This document shows positions 8,005 through 16,865 of a DNA stretch of 64,000 nt, in pieces (the first letter of the stretch is position 1; each line of letters begins with the position of its first letter). A program made the position numbers and the translations under genes. This stretch comes from Streptomyces sp. WMMC500 (GTDB lineage Bacteria; Actinomycetota; Actinomycetes; Streptomycetales; Streptomycetaceae), in assembly GCF_027497195.1 (NCBI RefSeq), contig NZ_CP114905.1, positions 6,087,001 through 6,151,000 of the forward strand, in the 5' to 3' direction. The notes below the pieces were generated by a model. The model made no database searches, was not told the origin of the DNA, and saw only the letters and a program-made list of their open reading frames with translations.

Positions 8005-8433
8005 GTGAAGTACCTGACGGTCCAGGAAGCCCTGGACCTGGCGGAACTTGCCTGCGCCGGACAGCGGGTGGTGGTACGGGATCTGGGGCTGCTCACGTCG
8101 GCGCTGGGCCGGCCGCAGTCGCAGATGTTCGGCATCGAGGCGTATCCCGACCTGGTCGAGAAGGCCGCGGCGCTGCTGCAGTCCCTCACGACCAACCACC
8201 CGCTCGTCGACGGCAACAAGCGCATGGCCTGGATGTGCACGGTCGTCTTCCTCGACATCAACGGGGTGGAGATGCTGGACATCGACCAGGACCGGGCCTT
8301 CGACCTCGTCATCGACATCGCGACCGGCAAGACCGAGGACGTCGCCGTGATCGCGGCGGAGCTCCGGGCCCTGCGCCGGGGCGAGTCGGGCGAGTTGGGC
8401 GAAACGGGCGGCACGCGGCCCGGGTTCGTGTGA
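8005..8433 (+). CDS. doc: Death-on-curing (Doc/Fic) family toxin
   Basis: The 142-residue protein carries the Fic/Doc active-site loop HPLVDGNKR (His65 to Arg73), with catalytic His65. Doc proteins use it to phosphorylate EF-Tu and stop translation. It starts with GTG, 3 bp after the antitoxin stop, so the pair is translationally coupled. The motif appears intact, so the toxin should be active. The last 20 residues are a Gly/Glu-rich tail without family similarity. Confidence 0.85.
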   Translation: MKYLTVQEALDLAELACAGQRVVVRDLGLLTSALGRPQSQMFGIEAYPDLVEKAAALLQSLTTNHPLVDGNKRMAWMCTVVFLDINGVEMLDIDQDRAFDLVIDIATGKTEDVAVIAAELRALRRGESGELGETGGTRPGFV

Positions 8434-8445
8434 GGCTCCTCTCGT

Positions 8446-8478
8446 CCGGTGCGCCGCGGGCGGCGCGCGGCGCACCGG
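8446..8478 (+). terminator. Hairpin terminator after doc
   Basis: A 13-bp perfect stem (CCGGTGCGCCGCG / CGCGGCGCACCGG) with a 7-nt loop lies 13 bp after the doc stop. There is no T-run, as is common in Streptomyces. It also abuts the TAGGCT -10-like sequence of the helicase gene. Confidence 0.6.
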
Positions 8479-8524
8479 TAGGCTGACGCGGTTGCCGACG
8501 ACCGACCGACCCCACCCGGAGACC

Positions 8525-10306
8525 GTGAGCACCACCTCTCATCACCTCTCACCGGCCTTCCCCGGCCGTGCCCCCTGGGGCACCGCCGGCAAGCTGCGTG
8601 CCTGGCAGGAAGCGGCCATGGACCGCTATCTCCAGGCCCAGCCCCGCGACTTCCTCGCCGTCGCCACCCCCGGCGCCGGCAAGACGACCTTCGCGCTCAC
8701 CCTCGCGTCCTGGCTGCTGCACCACCACGTCGTCCAGCAGATCACCGTCGTCGCGCCCACCGAGCACCTCAAGACCCAGTGGGCCGAGGCCGCCGCCCGG
8801 ATCGGCATCCGCCTCGACCCCGAGTACAGCGCCGGACCGGTCGGGAAGAACTACCACGGCGTCGCCGTCACCTACGCCGGCGTCGGCGTCCGGCCCATGC
8901 TGCACCGCAACCGCTGCGAGCAGCGCAAGACGCTCGTCATCCTCGACGAGATCCACCACGCCGGCGACTCCCGCTCCTGGGGCGAGGCGTGCCTGGAGGC
9001 GTTCGAGCCCGCGGCGCGCCGGCTCGCGCTCACCGGCACCCCGTTCCGCTCCGACACCAACCCCATCCCCTTCGTCGTCTACGAAGAGGGCAACGACGGC
9101 ATCCGCCGCTCCTCCGCCGACTACACCTACGGCTACGGCAACGCCCTCGGCGACGGCGTCGTCCGCCCGGTCATCTTCCTCTCCTACAGCGGCAACATGC
9201 GCTGGCGCACCAAGGCCGGCGACGAGATCGCCGCCCGCCTCGGCGAGCCGATGACCAAGGACGCCACCGCCCAGGCCTGGCGCACCGCCCTCGACCCCCG
9301 CGGCGACTGGATGCCCAACGTCCTCACCGCCGCCGACCGCCGCCTCACCGAGGTCCGCCGCGGCATCCCCGACGCCGGCGGCCTCGTCATCGCCTCCGAC
9401 CAGGACTCCGCCCGCGCCTACGCCAAGCTCATCAAGGAGATCACCGGCCACCGCGCCACCGTCGTCCTCTCCGACGACACGGGCTCGTCGAAGCGTATCG
9501 ACGAGTTCACGGAGTCCGAGGACCGCTGGATGGTCGCGGTGCGGATGGTGTCGGAGGGCGTGGACGTGCCGCGGCTGGCGGTCGGGGTGTACGCGACGAC
9601 GATCTCGACGCCGCTGTTCTTCGCGCAGGCGGTGGGCCGGTTCGTACGGTCGCGAAGGCGCGGCGAGACCGCGTCGGTGTTCCTGCCGACGATCCCCGCG
9701 CTGCTCGGCTTCGCCCACGAGATGGAGGTCGAGCGCGACCACGTCCTTGACAAGCCGAAGCCGGACGGCGAGGAGGACCCGTACGCCGAGAGCGAGAAGG
9801 AACTCGCCGAGGCGGAGAAGCAGCAGGACGAGGACACCGGCGACCAGGACGAACTGCCCTTCGAAGCGCTTGAATCGGACGCGGTCTTCGACCGGGTCGT
9901 CTACGAGGGCGCCGAGTTCGGCATGCAGGCCCACCCGGGCAGCGAGGAGGAGCAGGACTACCTCGGCATCCCCGGCCTGCTGGAGCCGGACCAGGTGCAG
10001 ATGCTGCTCCAGAAGCGGCAGGCCCGCCAGATCGCGCACAGCAGGAAGAAGCCGGCGGAGGACGCGGACCTCCTGGAACTCCCCGCCGACCGGCGCCCGG
10101 TGGTCACCCACCGCGAGCTGATGGAGCTGCGCAAGGAGCTGAACTCCCTGGTCGGCGCGTACGTCCACCAGAGCGGCAAGCCGCACGGGGTGATCCACAC
10201 CGAACTGCGCCGCGTCTGCGGCGGCCCGCCGAGCGCGGAGGCGACACCGGGGCAGATCCGGCAGCGGATAGCCAAGGTGCGGGAGTGGGCTACGCGGATG
10301 AAGTGA
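8525..10306 (+). CDS. DEAD/DEAH-box (SF2) helicase
   Basis: The product of about 593 residues has the Walker A motif ATPGAGKTT, the DEIH box VILDEIHHAGD and motif III-like LTGTPFRSD. A C-terminal RecA domain includes RMVSEGVDVPRL and motif VI-like GRFVRSRRRGE. An acidic linker rich in Glu/Asp and an alpha-helical C-terminus follow, the latter resembling DNA-repair-associated UvrB/ERCC3-type helicases. GTG 8525 (VSTTSHHLSPAFPG) is preferred, though a leaderless TTG at 8492 is possible because TAGGCT lies about 8 bp ahead. It unwinds DNA or RNA with ATP; its pathway is unknown. Confidence 0.85.
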   Translation: MSTTSHHLSPAFPGRAPWGTAGKLRAWQEAAMDRYLQAQPRDFLAVATPGAGKTTFALTLASWLLHHHVVQQITVVAPTEHLKTQWAEAAARIGIRLDPEYSAGPVGKNYHGVAVTYAGVGVRPMLHRNRCEQRKTLVILDEIHHAGDSRSWGEACLEAFEPAARRLALTGTPFRSDTNPIPFVVYEEGNDGIRRSSADYTYGYGNALGDGVVRPVIFLSYSGNMRWRTKAGDEIAARLGEPMTKDATAQAWRTALDPRGDWMPNVLTAADRRLTEVRRGIPDAGGLVIASDQDSARAYAKLIKEITGHRATVVLSDDTGSSKRIDEFTESEDRWMVAVRMVSEGVDVPRLAVGVYATTISTPLFFAQAVGRFVRSRRRGETASVFLPTIPALLGFAHEMEVERDHVLDKPKPDGEEDPYAESEKELAEAEKQQDEDTGDQDELPFEALESDAVFDRVVYEGAEFGMQAHPGSEEEQDYLGIPGLLEPDQVQMLLQKRQARQIAHSRKKPAEDADLLELPADRRPVVTHRELMELRKELNSLVGAYVHQSGKPHGVIHTELRRVCGGPPSAEATPGQIRQRIAKVREWATRMK

Positions 10307-10405
10307 GGAGGGGGAGAGGGAGGGGGGCGGGGGCAAGCGCGCGCCGTCGGGCTGTCAGACCCGGCGTCTAGGCTGATCCGGCAGCCGACCTCCCGGGACG
10401 TACAC

Positions 10406-11047
10406 ATGCCCCCTTCAGACAGCAAGTACGACGTCAAGCGCGTGCTCAAGGAGTGCTACGCGCCGAAGAACACCGACTGGGCCCTCGTCGACGTACCGGC
10501 GCAGCGCTTCGTCGCCGTCGACGGCAGGGGCGACCCCAACACCAGCGCCGACTACACGCACGCGGTCGAGGCGCTGTACTCGGTCGCGTACACGATCAAG
10601 TTCGCGAGCAAGCGCACCCTGGGCCGGGACTTCGTCGTCGGACCGCTCGAAGGGCTGTGGTGGGCGGACCGCCCGGAGGTGTTCGTGACGCGGGACAAGG
10701 CCGCGTGGCAGTGGCGCATGCTGATCAGCCTGCCCGAGTGGATCACGGACGAGTTCGTCGAGGAGGCCAGGGCGACGGCGCTGGCGAAGAAGGGCGTCGA
10801 CGCGCTGCCCGCGCTTCCCGCGCTGCGCGTCGAGACGCTGCACGAGGGGACGAGCGCGCAGCTCCTGCACGTGGGCCCGTACGACGACGAGGGACCGGCG
10901 CTGGCCAGGCTCCACGACGAGTACCTGGCCGCGAACGGCCTCCGGATGACCGGGCACCACCACGAGGTCTACCTCAGCGACCCGCGACGCACCCGGCCGG
11001 AGAAGCTGAAGACGGTACTCAGGCAGCCGGTCGCACGGGCCGGGTGA
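10406..11047 (+). CDS. GyrI-like small-molecule-binding domain protein
   Basis: This 213-residue protein has the double SHS2 GyrI-like fold: a first half around WALVDVPAQRFVAVDGRGDPN and a second half with AQLLHVGPYDDEGPALARLHDEY. There is no DNA-binding domain. Related proteins bind or hydrolyse small aromatic ligands. A TAGGCT -10-like box lies about 35 bp upstream. The ligand is unknown. Confidence 0.75.
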   Translation: MPPSDSKYDVKRVLKECYAPKNTDWALVDVPAQRFVAVDGRGDPNTSADYTHAVEALYSVAYTIKFASKRTLGRDFVVGPLEGLWWADRPEVFVTRDKAAWQWRMLISLPEWITDEFVEEARATALAKKGVDALPALPALRVETLHEGTSAQLLHVGPYDDEGPALARLHDEYLAANGLRMTGHHHEVYLSDPRRTRPEKLKTVLRQPVARAG

Positions 11048-11057
11048 GGGTGATCAC

Positions 11058-11867
11058 TCAGGCGTGGCGCAGGAGTGCGGAGGTCCGGCCGGTGACCGGA
11101 TCGTGCTCCAGGACGACGTAGCGGCCGAGGACGGCCAGGGCGACGACGCAGGCGCCCATCTCCAGCCCCTCCTCCACGAGGGTGCCGAGCATGAGCGTGA
11201 GGCTGTGGTCGTTCTTGTGCGCCCAGCCGTTGAACGCCTCGACGACCAGCGCGCCCCCGAGATACACCCCCAGCGAACCCAGCAGCCCGTACCGCAGATC
11301 CCGCGGCAGGCGCCGCGCCCAGACCACGGCGCACACGGTGCCCGCCACGGCGAGGAGCGCCCCGGGCAGCACCCACGCGTGCGACGGCAGCGCGACCCCG
11401 GCGGTGTCCTTCCACGACTTGCCGACCTCGCCGAGGCGTTCGTGGAGGGAGACGGTCTCGTCGATGCTCAGCAGCGCGGTGGCGGCGGAGAACCCGAGCC
11501 ACGACACCCGCCCGGGCCGGGCGCCGGGCCCGGTGAGCAGCGCCGCCGCGAGGGCGACGCCGGCGACGGCGAGGAGGAGGGTGCTGTTCCACCAGGTGGC
11601 GAGGTTGGCTTCGAGGTCGACGTTGAGCATCCGGCGGACGCTGGGTATGTCCTCGTAGGCGTTGATGGCGCGCGAGGTGAGGTCGGCGGCGAGGACGGCC
11701 AGGGTGATGCCCCCGGCTCCCCACAGCACCCACCGCCGGCCGCCGGGGGTGTGGGGTCCGGGCTTGGGCTCGGGTACGGCCGCCGCGGCGGCCGGGGGCG
11801 CGCCGGCCCCGGCGGGTTCGCCATCGGGGCCGTCCGCGTCCGGCCGGTGTGTCTCAAGGTCGGTCAT
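11058..11867 (-). CDS. Multi-pass integral membrane protein, unknown function
   Basis: A Pro/Ala-rich cytoplasmic N-terminus of about 45 residues precedes six or so hydrophobic segments (GGITLAVLAADL, LLLAVAGVALAAALL, LPGALLAVAGTVCAVVW, GLLGSLGVYLGGALVV, GACVVALAVLGRYVVL). Conserved-looking acidic motifs are SIDETVSLHERLGE and LVEEGLEMG, which could line a membrane active site. It is convergent with the GyrI-like gene, 10 bp apart. No family was recognised. Confidence 0.6.
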   Translation of the reverse strand: MTDLETHRPDADGPDGEPAGAGAPPAAAAAVPEPKPGPHTPGGRRWVLWGAGGITLAVLAADLTSRAINAYEDIPSVRRMLNVDLEANLATWWNSTLLLAVAGVALAAALLTGPGARPGRVSWLGFSAATALLSIDETVSLHERLGEVGKSWKDTAGVALPSHAWVLPGALLAVAGTVCAVVWARRLPRDLRYGLLGSLGVYLGGALVVEAFNGWAHKNDHSLTLMLGTLVEEGLEMGACVVALAVLGRYVVLEHDPVTGRTSALLRHA

Positions 11868-12085
11868 AGTCGCGGAGATTAACGGCAGACCGTGGGGGAG
11901 AACTGCCCGGGGTGCCCTTGTATGAAGCAGTTCTCACGTCTCCTTCATGCATGAGGTGAACTTACCCCCGACGGCGGAAAATCAGGCAACCGGCGCCCAT
12001 GCCCGCTTCATCAGCACGTCAGCGGGTGGGGGGCTCGCCGGGGCCGGGAGCCGGGCGGGGGGCGGGGGCCGGGCCCGGGGGTGGC

Positions 12086-13948
12086 TCAGCCGGGCTCGCC
12101 GGCGCCGGTGGCGCCTGGGGCGCCTGGGGCGTCGGCGGTGTCGTGGGCGAGGGCCCGGCGGCAGGCGGCGCGCGCCTCGGCCTCCTCGTCGGCGTCGCCG
12201 TCAGCCCCGCGGGCGTGCAGGATGTCCGCGAACCCGGTCGCCACCCTGACCAGGTTCTTCCGGTGTCTCGGCCGGTCGAGGTCGCGTTCGGCGGCCATGC
12301 GGTACGCCGTGCGCGCGGCGGCCACGGCGTCGTCGTACTCCCGCAGTTCGACGAGCACCGAGGCGAGTTCGTGGGAGGCGTGGAGGGCGTCGGAGATCCC
12401 GCCGGACTCCACGGCCCTGCGGAGCGCCTCGGCGGCGCCGGGCAGGTCGCCCGTGCCCCGTAGGACGGTGGCCTTGTCCCGGTAGGCCCGGCCGACGGCG
12501 GCGGGGTCCTCCTCGCGTTCGGCCAGCCGGTCGTAGAGGAAGACGAGGTCGCGCGGGAGGTACGTGTTCTTGATCATTTTGCGTACGTCGGCGGCCGTCG
12601 GCTCCACGTGCGCCGGCGGCTCGACGGGCGGCCCGGCGCGGTAGATCCGCACCCCGCCCCCGTACCCCTCGTGCCCGGTGATCACGCTGGCCGCGAGCAT
12701 GCTGCCGTCGGGCGACCAGGTCAGGGTGGAGAGGTAACGGCCGCCCGTCCGGCAGCGCATCAGCAGCTCACCGTCGGAGACCCGCCACAGATCGATCAGC
12801 CTGGCCTCCATCCGCGTCGCGGAACTCGGACCGCAGGCCGCGACGTACTCCCCGTCCGGCCGGACGACCGCCGGGCCGCCGGCTACGGCGAGCGTGCCCA
12901 GGGCATGCCCGGTCTCCGGATCCAGGACGTGGACGTCCTTCCCCTGCCGGGCGAACATCCGGGTTTCGTCGCCGGTGAAGCAGACGTCCGAGACGGACCC
13001 CTGGCCTGGCAGAGGCAGGCGCCGCGCCGTACCGGACGAGGTCAGCACCTCGACCCGGTCCCGGGAGCCGTCGACCCGGTACCGGCCGGTGCGCGAGCGG
13101 GCCTCCCGCGGCTGCGGGGGGACGTCGACCTCGGTGCCGGTGTCCACGTCGTAGGCGCGGGTCGGAGCCTCGTCGTCCAGCGTCCCGCCGCCCTCGATGA
13201 CGCGGCCGGTGATCCGGTGGGTGCCGGGCACCCACTGGATGTCCTGGCCCCAGAGGGCGCTGTCCGCGACGCGCGCGTGTTCGCTCCAGTCGTCGGTGCG
13301 GAGCACCACCAGCTCGCACGCCTGGCTGGTCATCGCGAGGTACTGCCCGTCGTCGGAGAAGGCCAGGTCGCTGGGCGTACCGGCATCGGTTTCCCCGCCC
13401 GCGAACACGTCGAGCGTCAGGGCGGGTTCGCGTAGGTCGAGGACCGTGGGGGCGTCGTCCGCCGGTATCTGGTCGGAGTCCGTCGGGTACGAGGTGGTGC
13501 CCCAGCCGTCACCGGGGCGCAGCGACTCCAGCCAGCGGCGGTCGGTCACCTCGACGTCGTAGTCGGCCTGCACGAGGAGGTCCTCGTCTTGCCAGGCGCC
13601 CTTGCGTTCGTAGTAGAAGTCGTGGAGGTCTGCCCATTTTTTAGGGAGTACGGGGTGGTTGCGGGTGGCGACCTGCTTGATGCGGCGGACGTAGCGGTGA
13701 CTGTTCGCGGCCACCCAGTCGGGTTCGAGGACCTGGTCGGTGTCGAGCATGCGCAGCGGGTGGAAGGAGTCGCCGGGGCGCTCGCGGGTGGCTTCCCAGA
13801 GGACGCGGAAGAAGAAACTCGGATCGTGGGGGAGGGGCGCGTGGCTCCGGTCGTGGGTGTCGTAGTAGACGACGAAGACGCGGAGGCGTGCGCTTAGGGC
13901 GTCGGGGGCGATGGAGAGGATGCGGACGCCGTAGAGGTCGGTGGACAT
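12086..13948 (-). CDS. WD40-like repeat protein with C-terminal TPR-like helices
   Basis: This 620-residue protein has three parts. Residues 1-180 form an unrecognised N-terminal domain (VRILSIAPDALSARLRVFVVYYD). Residues about 190-440 form a beta-propeller, with repeats such as DLAFSDDGQYLAM, DVCFTGDETRMFA and TLTWSPDGSMLAAS. The C-terminal helices resemble TPRs (GDLPGAAEALRRAVESGG, HELASVLVELREYDDAVAAARTAYR). It lacks a signal peptide and so should be cytoplasmic, probably a protein-interaction scaffold. It stands alone, and the G-rich stretch lies upstream. Confidence 0.65.
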   Translation of the reverse strand: MSTDLYGVRILSIAPDALSARLRVFVVYYDTHDRSHAPLPHDPSFFFRVLWEATRERPGDSFHPLRMLDTDQVLEPDWVAANSHRYVRRIKQVATRNHPVLPKKWADLHDFYYERKGAWQDEDLLVQADYDVEVTDRRWLESLRPGDGWGTTSYPTDSDQIPADDAPTVLDLREPALTLDVFAGGETDAGTPSDLAFSDDGQYLAMTSQACELVVLRTDDWSEHARVADSALWGQDIQWVPGTHRITGRVIEGGGTLDDEAPTRAYDVDTGTEVDVPPQPREARSRTGRYRVDGSRDRVEVLTSSGTARRLPLPGQGSVSDVCFTGDETRMFARQGKDVHVLDPETGHALGTLAVAGGPAVVRPDGEYVAACGPSSATRMEARLIDLWRVSDGELLMRCRTGGRYLSTLTWSPDGSMLAASVITGHEGYGGGVRIYRAGPPVEPPAHVEPTAADVRKMIKNTYLPRDLVFLYDRLAEREEDPAAVGRAYRDKATVLRGTGDLPGAAEALRRAVESGGISDALHASHELASVLVELREYDDAVAAARTAYRMAAERDLDRPRHRKNLVRVATGFADILHARGADGDADEEAEARAACRRALAHDTADAPGAPGATGAGEPG

Positions 13949-13999
13949 GTGCCCTCCGGGGTGGGGGACTTCGGAAGTGCCCCATGGTCACAGAGAGGT

Positions 14000-14120
14000 C
14001 TGACAGCGGGGTGGGGGGCCTGGGGGATGGGGGCCTGGTGGCCTGGGGAGGAGGGGGCCTGGTGGCCTGGGGGGTGAGGGCCTTGGGGCCTGCGCGGGTG
14101 TGCGGGTGTGCGGGGGAGCT
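14000..14120 (+). repeat. G-rich imperfect repeats upstream of the WD40 gene
   Basis: The units GGGGGCCTGGTGGCCTGGGG recur about three times, followed by GTGTGCGGGTGTGCGGGGG. Runs of four to six G at short spacing could form G-quadruplexes on the plus strand. No reading frame looks real here. The WD40 gene promoter must lie at the left edge. Confidence 0.5.
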
Positions 14121-14207
14121 TGATTCTTGCTCGGGTCACCCTGGCCGCTGCCCGTAGAGCCCCGCGCCTTCGGGCCTTCGGGTCTTCGCGCCCCCGCGCC
14201 CCCGCGC

Positions 14208-14576
14208 CTACTCCCTCCGCCCCGGTTCGCACGCCGCCTCCTGGGCTGCCATCACCTCGTCCCCGTGCGCGAAAGCCCACGCCCCCACCGCGCCGATCGG
14301 CGCCAGCAAGCTCTCCCCCAGCGCGGTCAGCCCGTACTCCACCCGCCCCGCCGCCGGCCCACGTCCCTCCACCCGTTCGACCAGGCCGTTGAACTGCAGC
14401 CGCCGCAGCGTCTCCGTCAGCACCTTCGAACTGATCCCCCCGATCCGTGCCCGCAGGTCGACCGGCCGTCTCGGGCCGTCGCGCAGCGCCCACAGCACCA
14501 CCGCGTTCCAGGTGTTGGAGAGCAGGTCGAAAGCGAGGCGGGCGCGGCAGTCGGCGAGGAAGGCATCTGTCGTCAC
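14208..14576 (-). CDS. HxlR-family transcriptional regulator
   Basis: The product of 122 residues has the HxlR winged helix: CRARLAFDLLSNTWNAVVLW, DLRARIGGISSKVLTETLRRL, then the wing VERVEGRGPAAGRVEYGLTALG. The Cys in FLADCRARL near the N-terminus may be the redox or aldehyde sensor seen in some HxlR proteins. GTG 14576 gives the usual length; the frame stays open further upstream but without family similarity. It is divergent from the NAD(P)-binding protein at 14661. A small palindrome, ACCAAATGGT (14579-14588), touches its start and may be its operator. Confidence 0.8.
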   Translation of the reverse strand: MTTDAFLADCRARLAFDLLSNTWNAVVLWALRDGPRRPVDLRARIGGISSKVLTETLRRLQFNGLVERVEGRGPAAGRVEYGLTALGESLLAPIGAVGAWAFAHGDEVMAAQEAACEPGRRE

Positions 14577-14660
14577 GTACCAAATGGTGCCTGAACAGCC
14601 TTCTAGCGTCGGTGGAAAAGCTCGGGCAGCAAGGCTCGTGCAGCAAGAGAGGAACGACGC

Positions 14661-15356
14661 GTGATGAGAATCGGCGTACTCGGAACCGGCAACATGGCCC
14701 ACGCCCTCGCCACCCACTGGGTGCGCGCCGGCCACCACGTCACCATCGGCGGGCGCGACCCCCGCAAAGCGCAGCACCTCGCCTCACGCCTCGGCGCCGG
14801 TACCACGGCCGGCGGCCTCCGCGCCGCCGCCGAGTCCGGCCAGGACGTCGTGCTTGCCGCCCTCCCCTTCGAGGCAGGCGCCCCCGTCGTACGGGACCTG
14901 CGCGCCGCCCTCGACGGCAAGGTGCTGCTCGACTGTGCCAACCCCGTCGGGCCCGGCTTCCGCCTCCTGACCGACGGCGGCCCCTCGGCCGCGCAGCGCC
15001 TCGCCGCGGCGGCGCCCGGGGCCCACGTGGTCAAAGCCTTCAACCTCTGCCACGAAGACGTGTGGCGCATGCGCCCGCCCGTCTTCGGCGGGCGCCCGCT
15101 GGCCGTGCCGGTCTGCGGCGACGACGAGGCGGCCCTCGCGCCCGTACGCCGGTTGGTACGGGACGTCGGCTGCGTACCCGTCGCCGGCGGCGGGCTCGAA
15201 CGGGCCGGGCTCCTGGAAGCGACCGCCGCCCTGTTCATCTCCCTCTGGGTCGGTGAAGGCGCGGACGCGCAAGCGATTGCGCCACCCCTGGCCTACGCGA
15301 CCGGGCCGGCCGGGCCGACCGGCCACCAGGGAAGCGCGGTCGGCACGACCCCGTAG
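14661..15356 (+). CDS. NADP-binding F420-dependent oxidoreductase-like protein
   Basis: The 231-residue protein starts with a Rossmann motif GVLGTGNMAHALATHW followed by GGRDPRKAQHL, as in F420:NADPH reductases (NpdG/FNO) and the ketol-acid-type fold. DCANPVGPG and HVVKAFN are further family motifs. It would shuttle hydride between NADPH and F420 or a related substrate. GTG 14661 or ATG 14664 starts it, with AGAGAGGA upstream. Divergent arrangement with the HxlR gene implies that HxlR controls it. Confidence 0.75.
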   Translation: MMRIGVLGTGNMAHALATHWVRAGHHVTIGGRDPRKAQHLASRLGAGTTAGGLRAAAESGQDVVLAALPFEAGAPVVRDLRAALDGKVLLDCANPVGPGFRLLTDGGPSAAQRLAAAAPGAHVVKAFNLCHEDVWRMRPPVFGGRPLAVPVCGDDEAALAPVRRLVRDVGCVPVAGGGLERAGLLEATAALFISLWVGEGADAQAIAPPLAYATGPAGPTGHQGSAVGTTP

Positions 15357-15502
15357 CCCCGCGACGGCGCGCCGCCATCTCGGTGAATCTCGACGCACGT
15401 GGCGGTGCCCCCTGGGCCCACGGACTGCCGAGAAGTCTTAAATCAGGCAATCTGCCATTATTCGGCCCACCACCATCGGGCCTCACGAATTGTGGAGCTG
15501 AG

Positions 15503-16081
15503 ATGAGGCGTATCCGCCTGGCCGTCGTGAGCGCGGCCGCGATTGTGATGATGACCGCCGCGAGCGGGTGTTCCAGCGACGACGGAGGTTCCTCGGCCTC
15601 GGCAGAGGCGACCGCCTCGACCAAGGCATCAACCAAGGCAACGAGCAAGGCGTCGAGCGTCGCGGAGGACAGCGACAAGGGCACCGTGAAGACGGCCTCG
15701 GCCGGCAAGCTCGGCACCATCCTGGTCGACGAAGAGGGCAACACCCTCTACCTGTTCGAGAAGGACACGTCCACGACCTCGACCTGCGACGGAGAATGCG
15801 CCAAAGCCTGGCCGCCGCTGGAGACCTCCGGAACCCCCAAGGCCGGCGGCTCGGCGCAGGACAAGATGCTCGACACCTCGAAGCGGTCCGACGGGAAGAC
15901 CCAGGTCACCTACAACGGCCACCCCCTCTACACCTACCAGGGCGACTCCAACCCCGGCGACACCAACGGCCAGGGCCTCGACCAGTTCGGCGCCAAGTGG
16001 TACGTCCTCGACGCCGACGGCAACAAGGTCGTCAAGGGCGACTCGGGGAAGTCGAGTTCGCCGGGCGGGTCGGGTTACTAG
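15503..16081 (+). CDS. COG4315-type lipoprotein with secreted repeats
   Basis: The 192-residue product has the lipobox MTAASGC (Cys about 21), then a Ser/Thr/Ala/Lys linker. Two repeats of the 'secreted repeat of unknown function' follow: LGTILVDEEGNTLYLFEKD..CDGECAKAWPPL and QVTYNGHPLYTYQGDSNPGDTNGQG..WYVLDADG. It is anchored outside the cytoplasmic membrane. ATG 15503 has GGAG upstream. The next gene, 27 bp on, encodes a membrane protein with His-bearing helices, so the pair may handle heme or electrons. That role is inferred. Confidence 0.8.
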   Translation: MRRIRLAVVSAAAIVMMTAASGCSSDDGGSSASAEATASTKASTKATSKASSVAEDSDKGTVKTASAGKLGTILVDEEGNTLYLFEKDTSTTSTCDGECAKAWPPLETSGTPKAGGSAQDKMLDTSKRSDGKTQVTYNGHPLYTYQGDSNPGDTNGQGLDQFGAKWYVLDADGNKVVKGDSGKSSSPGGSGY

Positions 16082-16108
16082 TCACGTCCCGACGAACGGG
16101 CCATCGAC

Positions 16109-16696
16109 GTGACCTCGAAGACCGCTCACCGATCCCACCGCCGGCCCTCACCGGCACGCGGCGCCTTCTTCGTCGTCGGCGCCGCGCTGCCGGTGGCCAC
16201 GGCGGTGGTGATCTGGCTGGTCGCTGAGCACCACACACCCGTCTACACGACGAGCCTCTTCGGCGAAACGGGCGAGGCCGCGGTCACCCTCAAGGCCCGC
16301 CTGGGCACCGCCCTGTTCGGCCTCGCAGTCGTCCAGGTCCTGCTGGCCCTCTGGATGTACGGGCTCCTGCCCGCCCTCTCCGCCGGGTCCCGCCCCGTGC
16401 GCCTCACGCACCGGGTGCTGGGGTGGGGAGCCTTCCTGCTGTCCGTGCCCATCGCCATCCACTGCATCCGCACCTACGGCGTGGAAACCACCAGCACCCG
16501 GGTCCACCTGCACTCCGTCATGGGCTGCGCGCTGTACGGAGCCTTCGTCGCCAAGGTCCTGGTGGTACGCAGCCGCCGTTTGCCCGGCTGGATGCTCCCC
16601 GCGGCGGGCAGCGCGTTGTTCGTCGCGATCGGGGTGATGTGGTACTCGGGAGCCCTGTGGGTCCTGAACGACTTCACCGTTCCCGGTCTGGAGTGA
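16109..16696 (+). CDS. DUF6529-like integral membrane protein, possibly cytochrome b561-like
   Basis: The 195-residue protein has five hydrophobic segments. His residues lie in or near helices: RLTHRVLGWG, IAIHCIRTYG and VHLHSVMGCALYG. This pattern recalls b-type heme ligation in cytochrome b561 or ferric reductase domains. It starts with GTG in an operon with the lipoprotein. Its 3' end overlaps the convergent DUF397 gene by 23 bp. The family name is from memory and heme binding is inferred. Confidence 0.65.
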   Translation: MTSKTAHRSHRRPSPARGAFFVVGAALPVATAVVIWLVAEHHTPVYTTSLFGETGEAAVTLKARLGTALFGLAVVQVLLALWMYGLLPALSAGSRPVRLTHRVLGWGAFLLSVPIAIHCIRTYGVETTSTRVHLHSVMGCALYGAFVAKVLVVRSRRLPGWMLPAAGSALFVAIGVMWYSGALWVLNDFTVPGLE

Positions 16697-16865
16697 CGAC
16701 CAGGGCGATGAACTCGGTCCAGGCTTCGGGGGTGAAGCGGAGTACGGGCCCGTGGGGGTCCTTCGAGTCCCGTACGTGGATGGTGTCGGGGGACGGGGCT
16801 ATCTCGATGCAGTCGCCGCCCTGCACGCTGCTGTAGCTCGACTTGAACCAGGCCAGCTCGTTCAT
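16674..16865 (-). CDS. DUF397 protein
   Basis: The 63-residue product has both DUF397 motifs: WFKSSYSSVQGGDCIEIA and VRDSKDPHGPVLRFTPEAWTEFI. These small proteins pair with DUF5753 XRE regulators, as in the Streptomyces WhiJ-type modules, and appear to antagonise them. Its start overlaps the stop of the XRE gene in an ATGA, so the two are translationally coupled. Confidence 0.9.
   Translation of the reverse strand: MNELAWFKSSYSSVQGGDCIEIAPSPDTIHVRDSKDPHGPVLRFTPEAWTEFIALVVTPDRER

Noticed and set aside
8549..10336. Long minus-strand frame opposite the helicase gene
   Set aside because: Its residues are Val/Gly/Arg-rich noise typical of antisense Streptomyces frames, while the plus frame has full helicase motifs.
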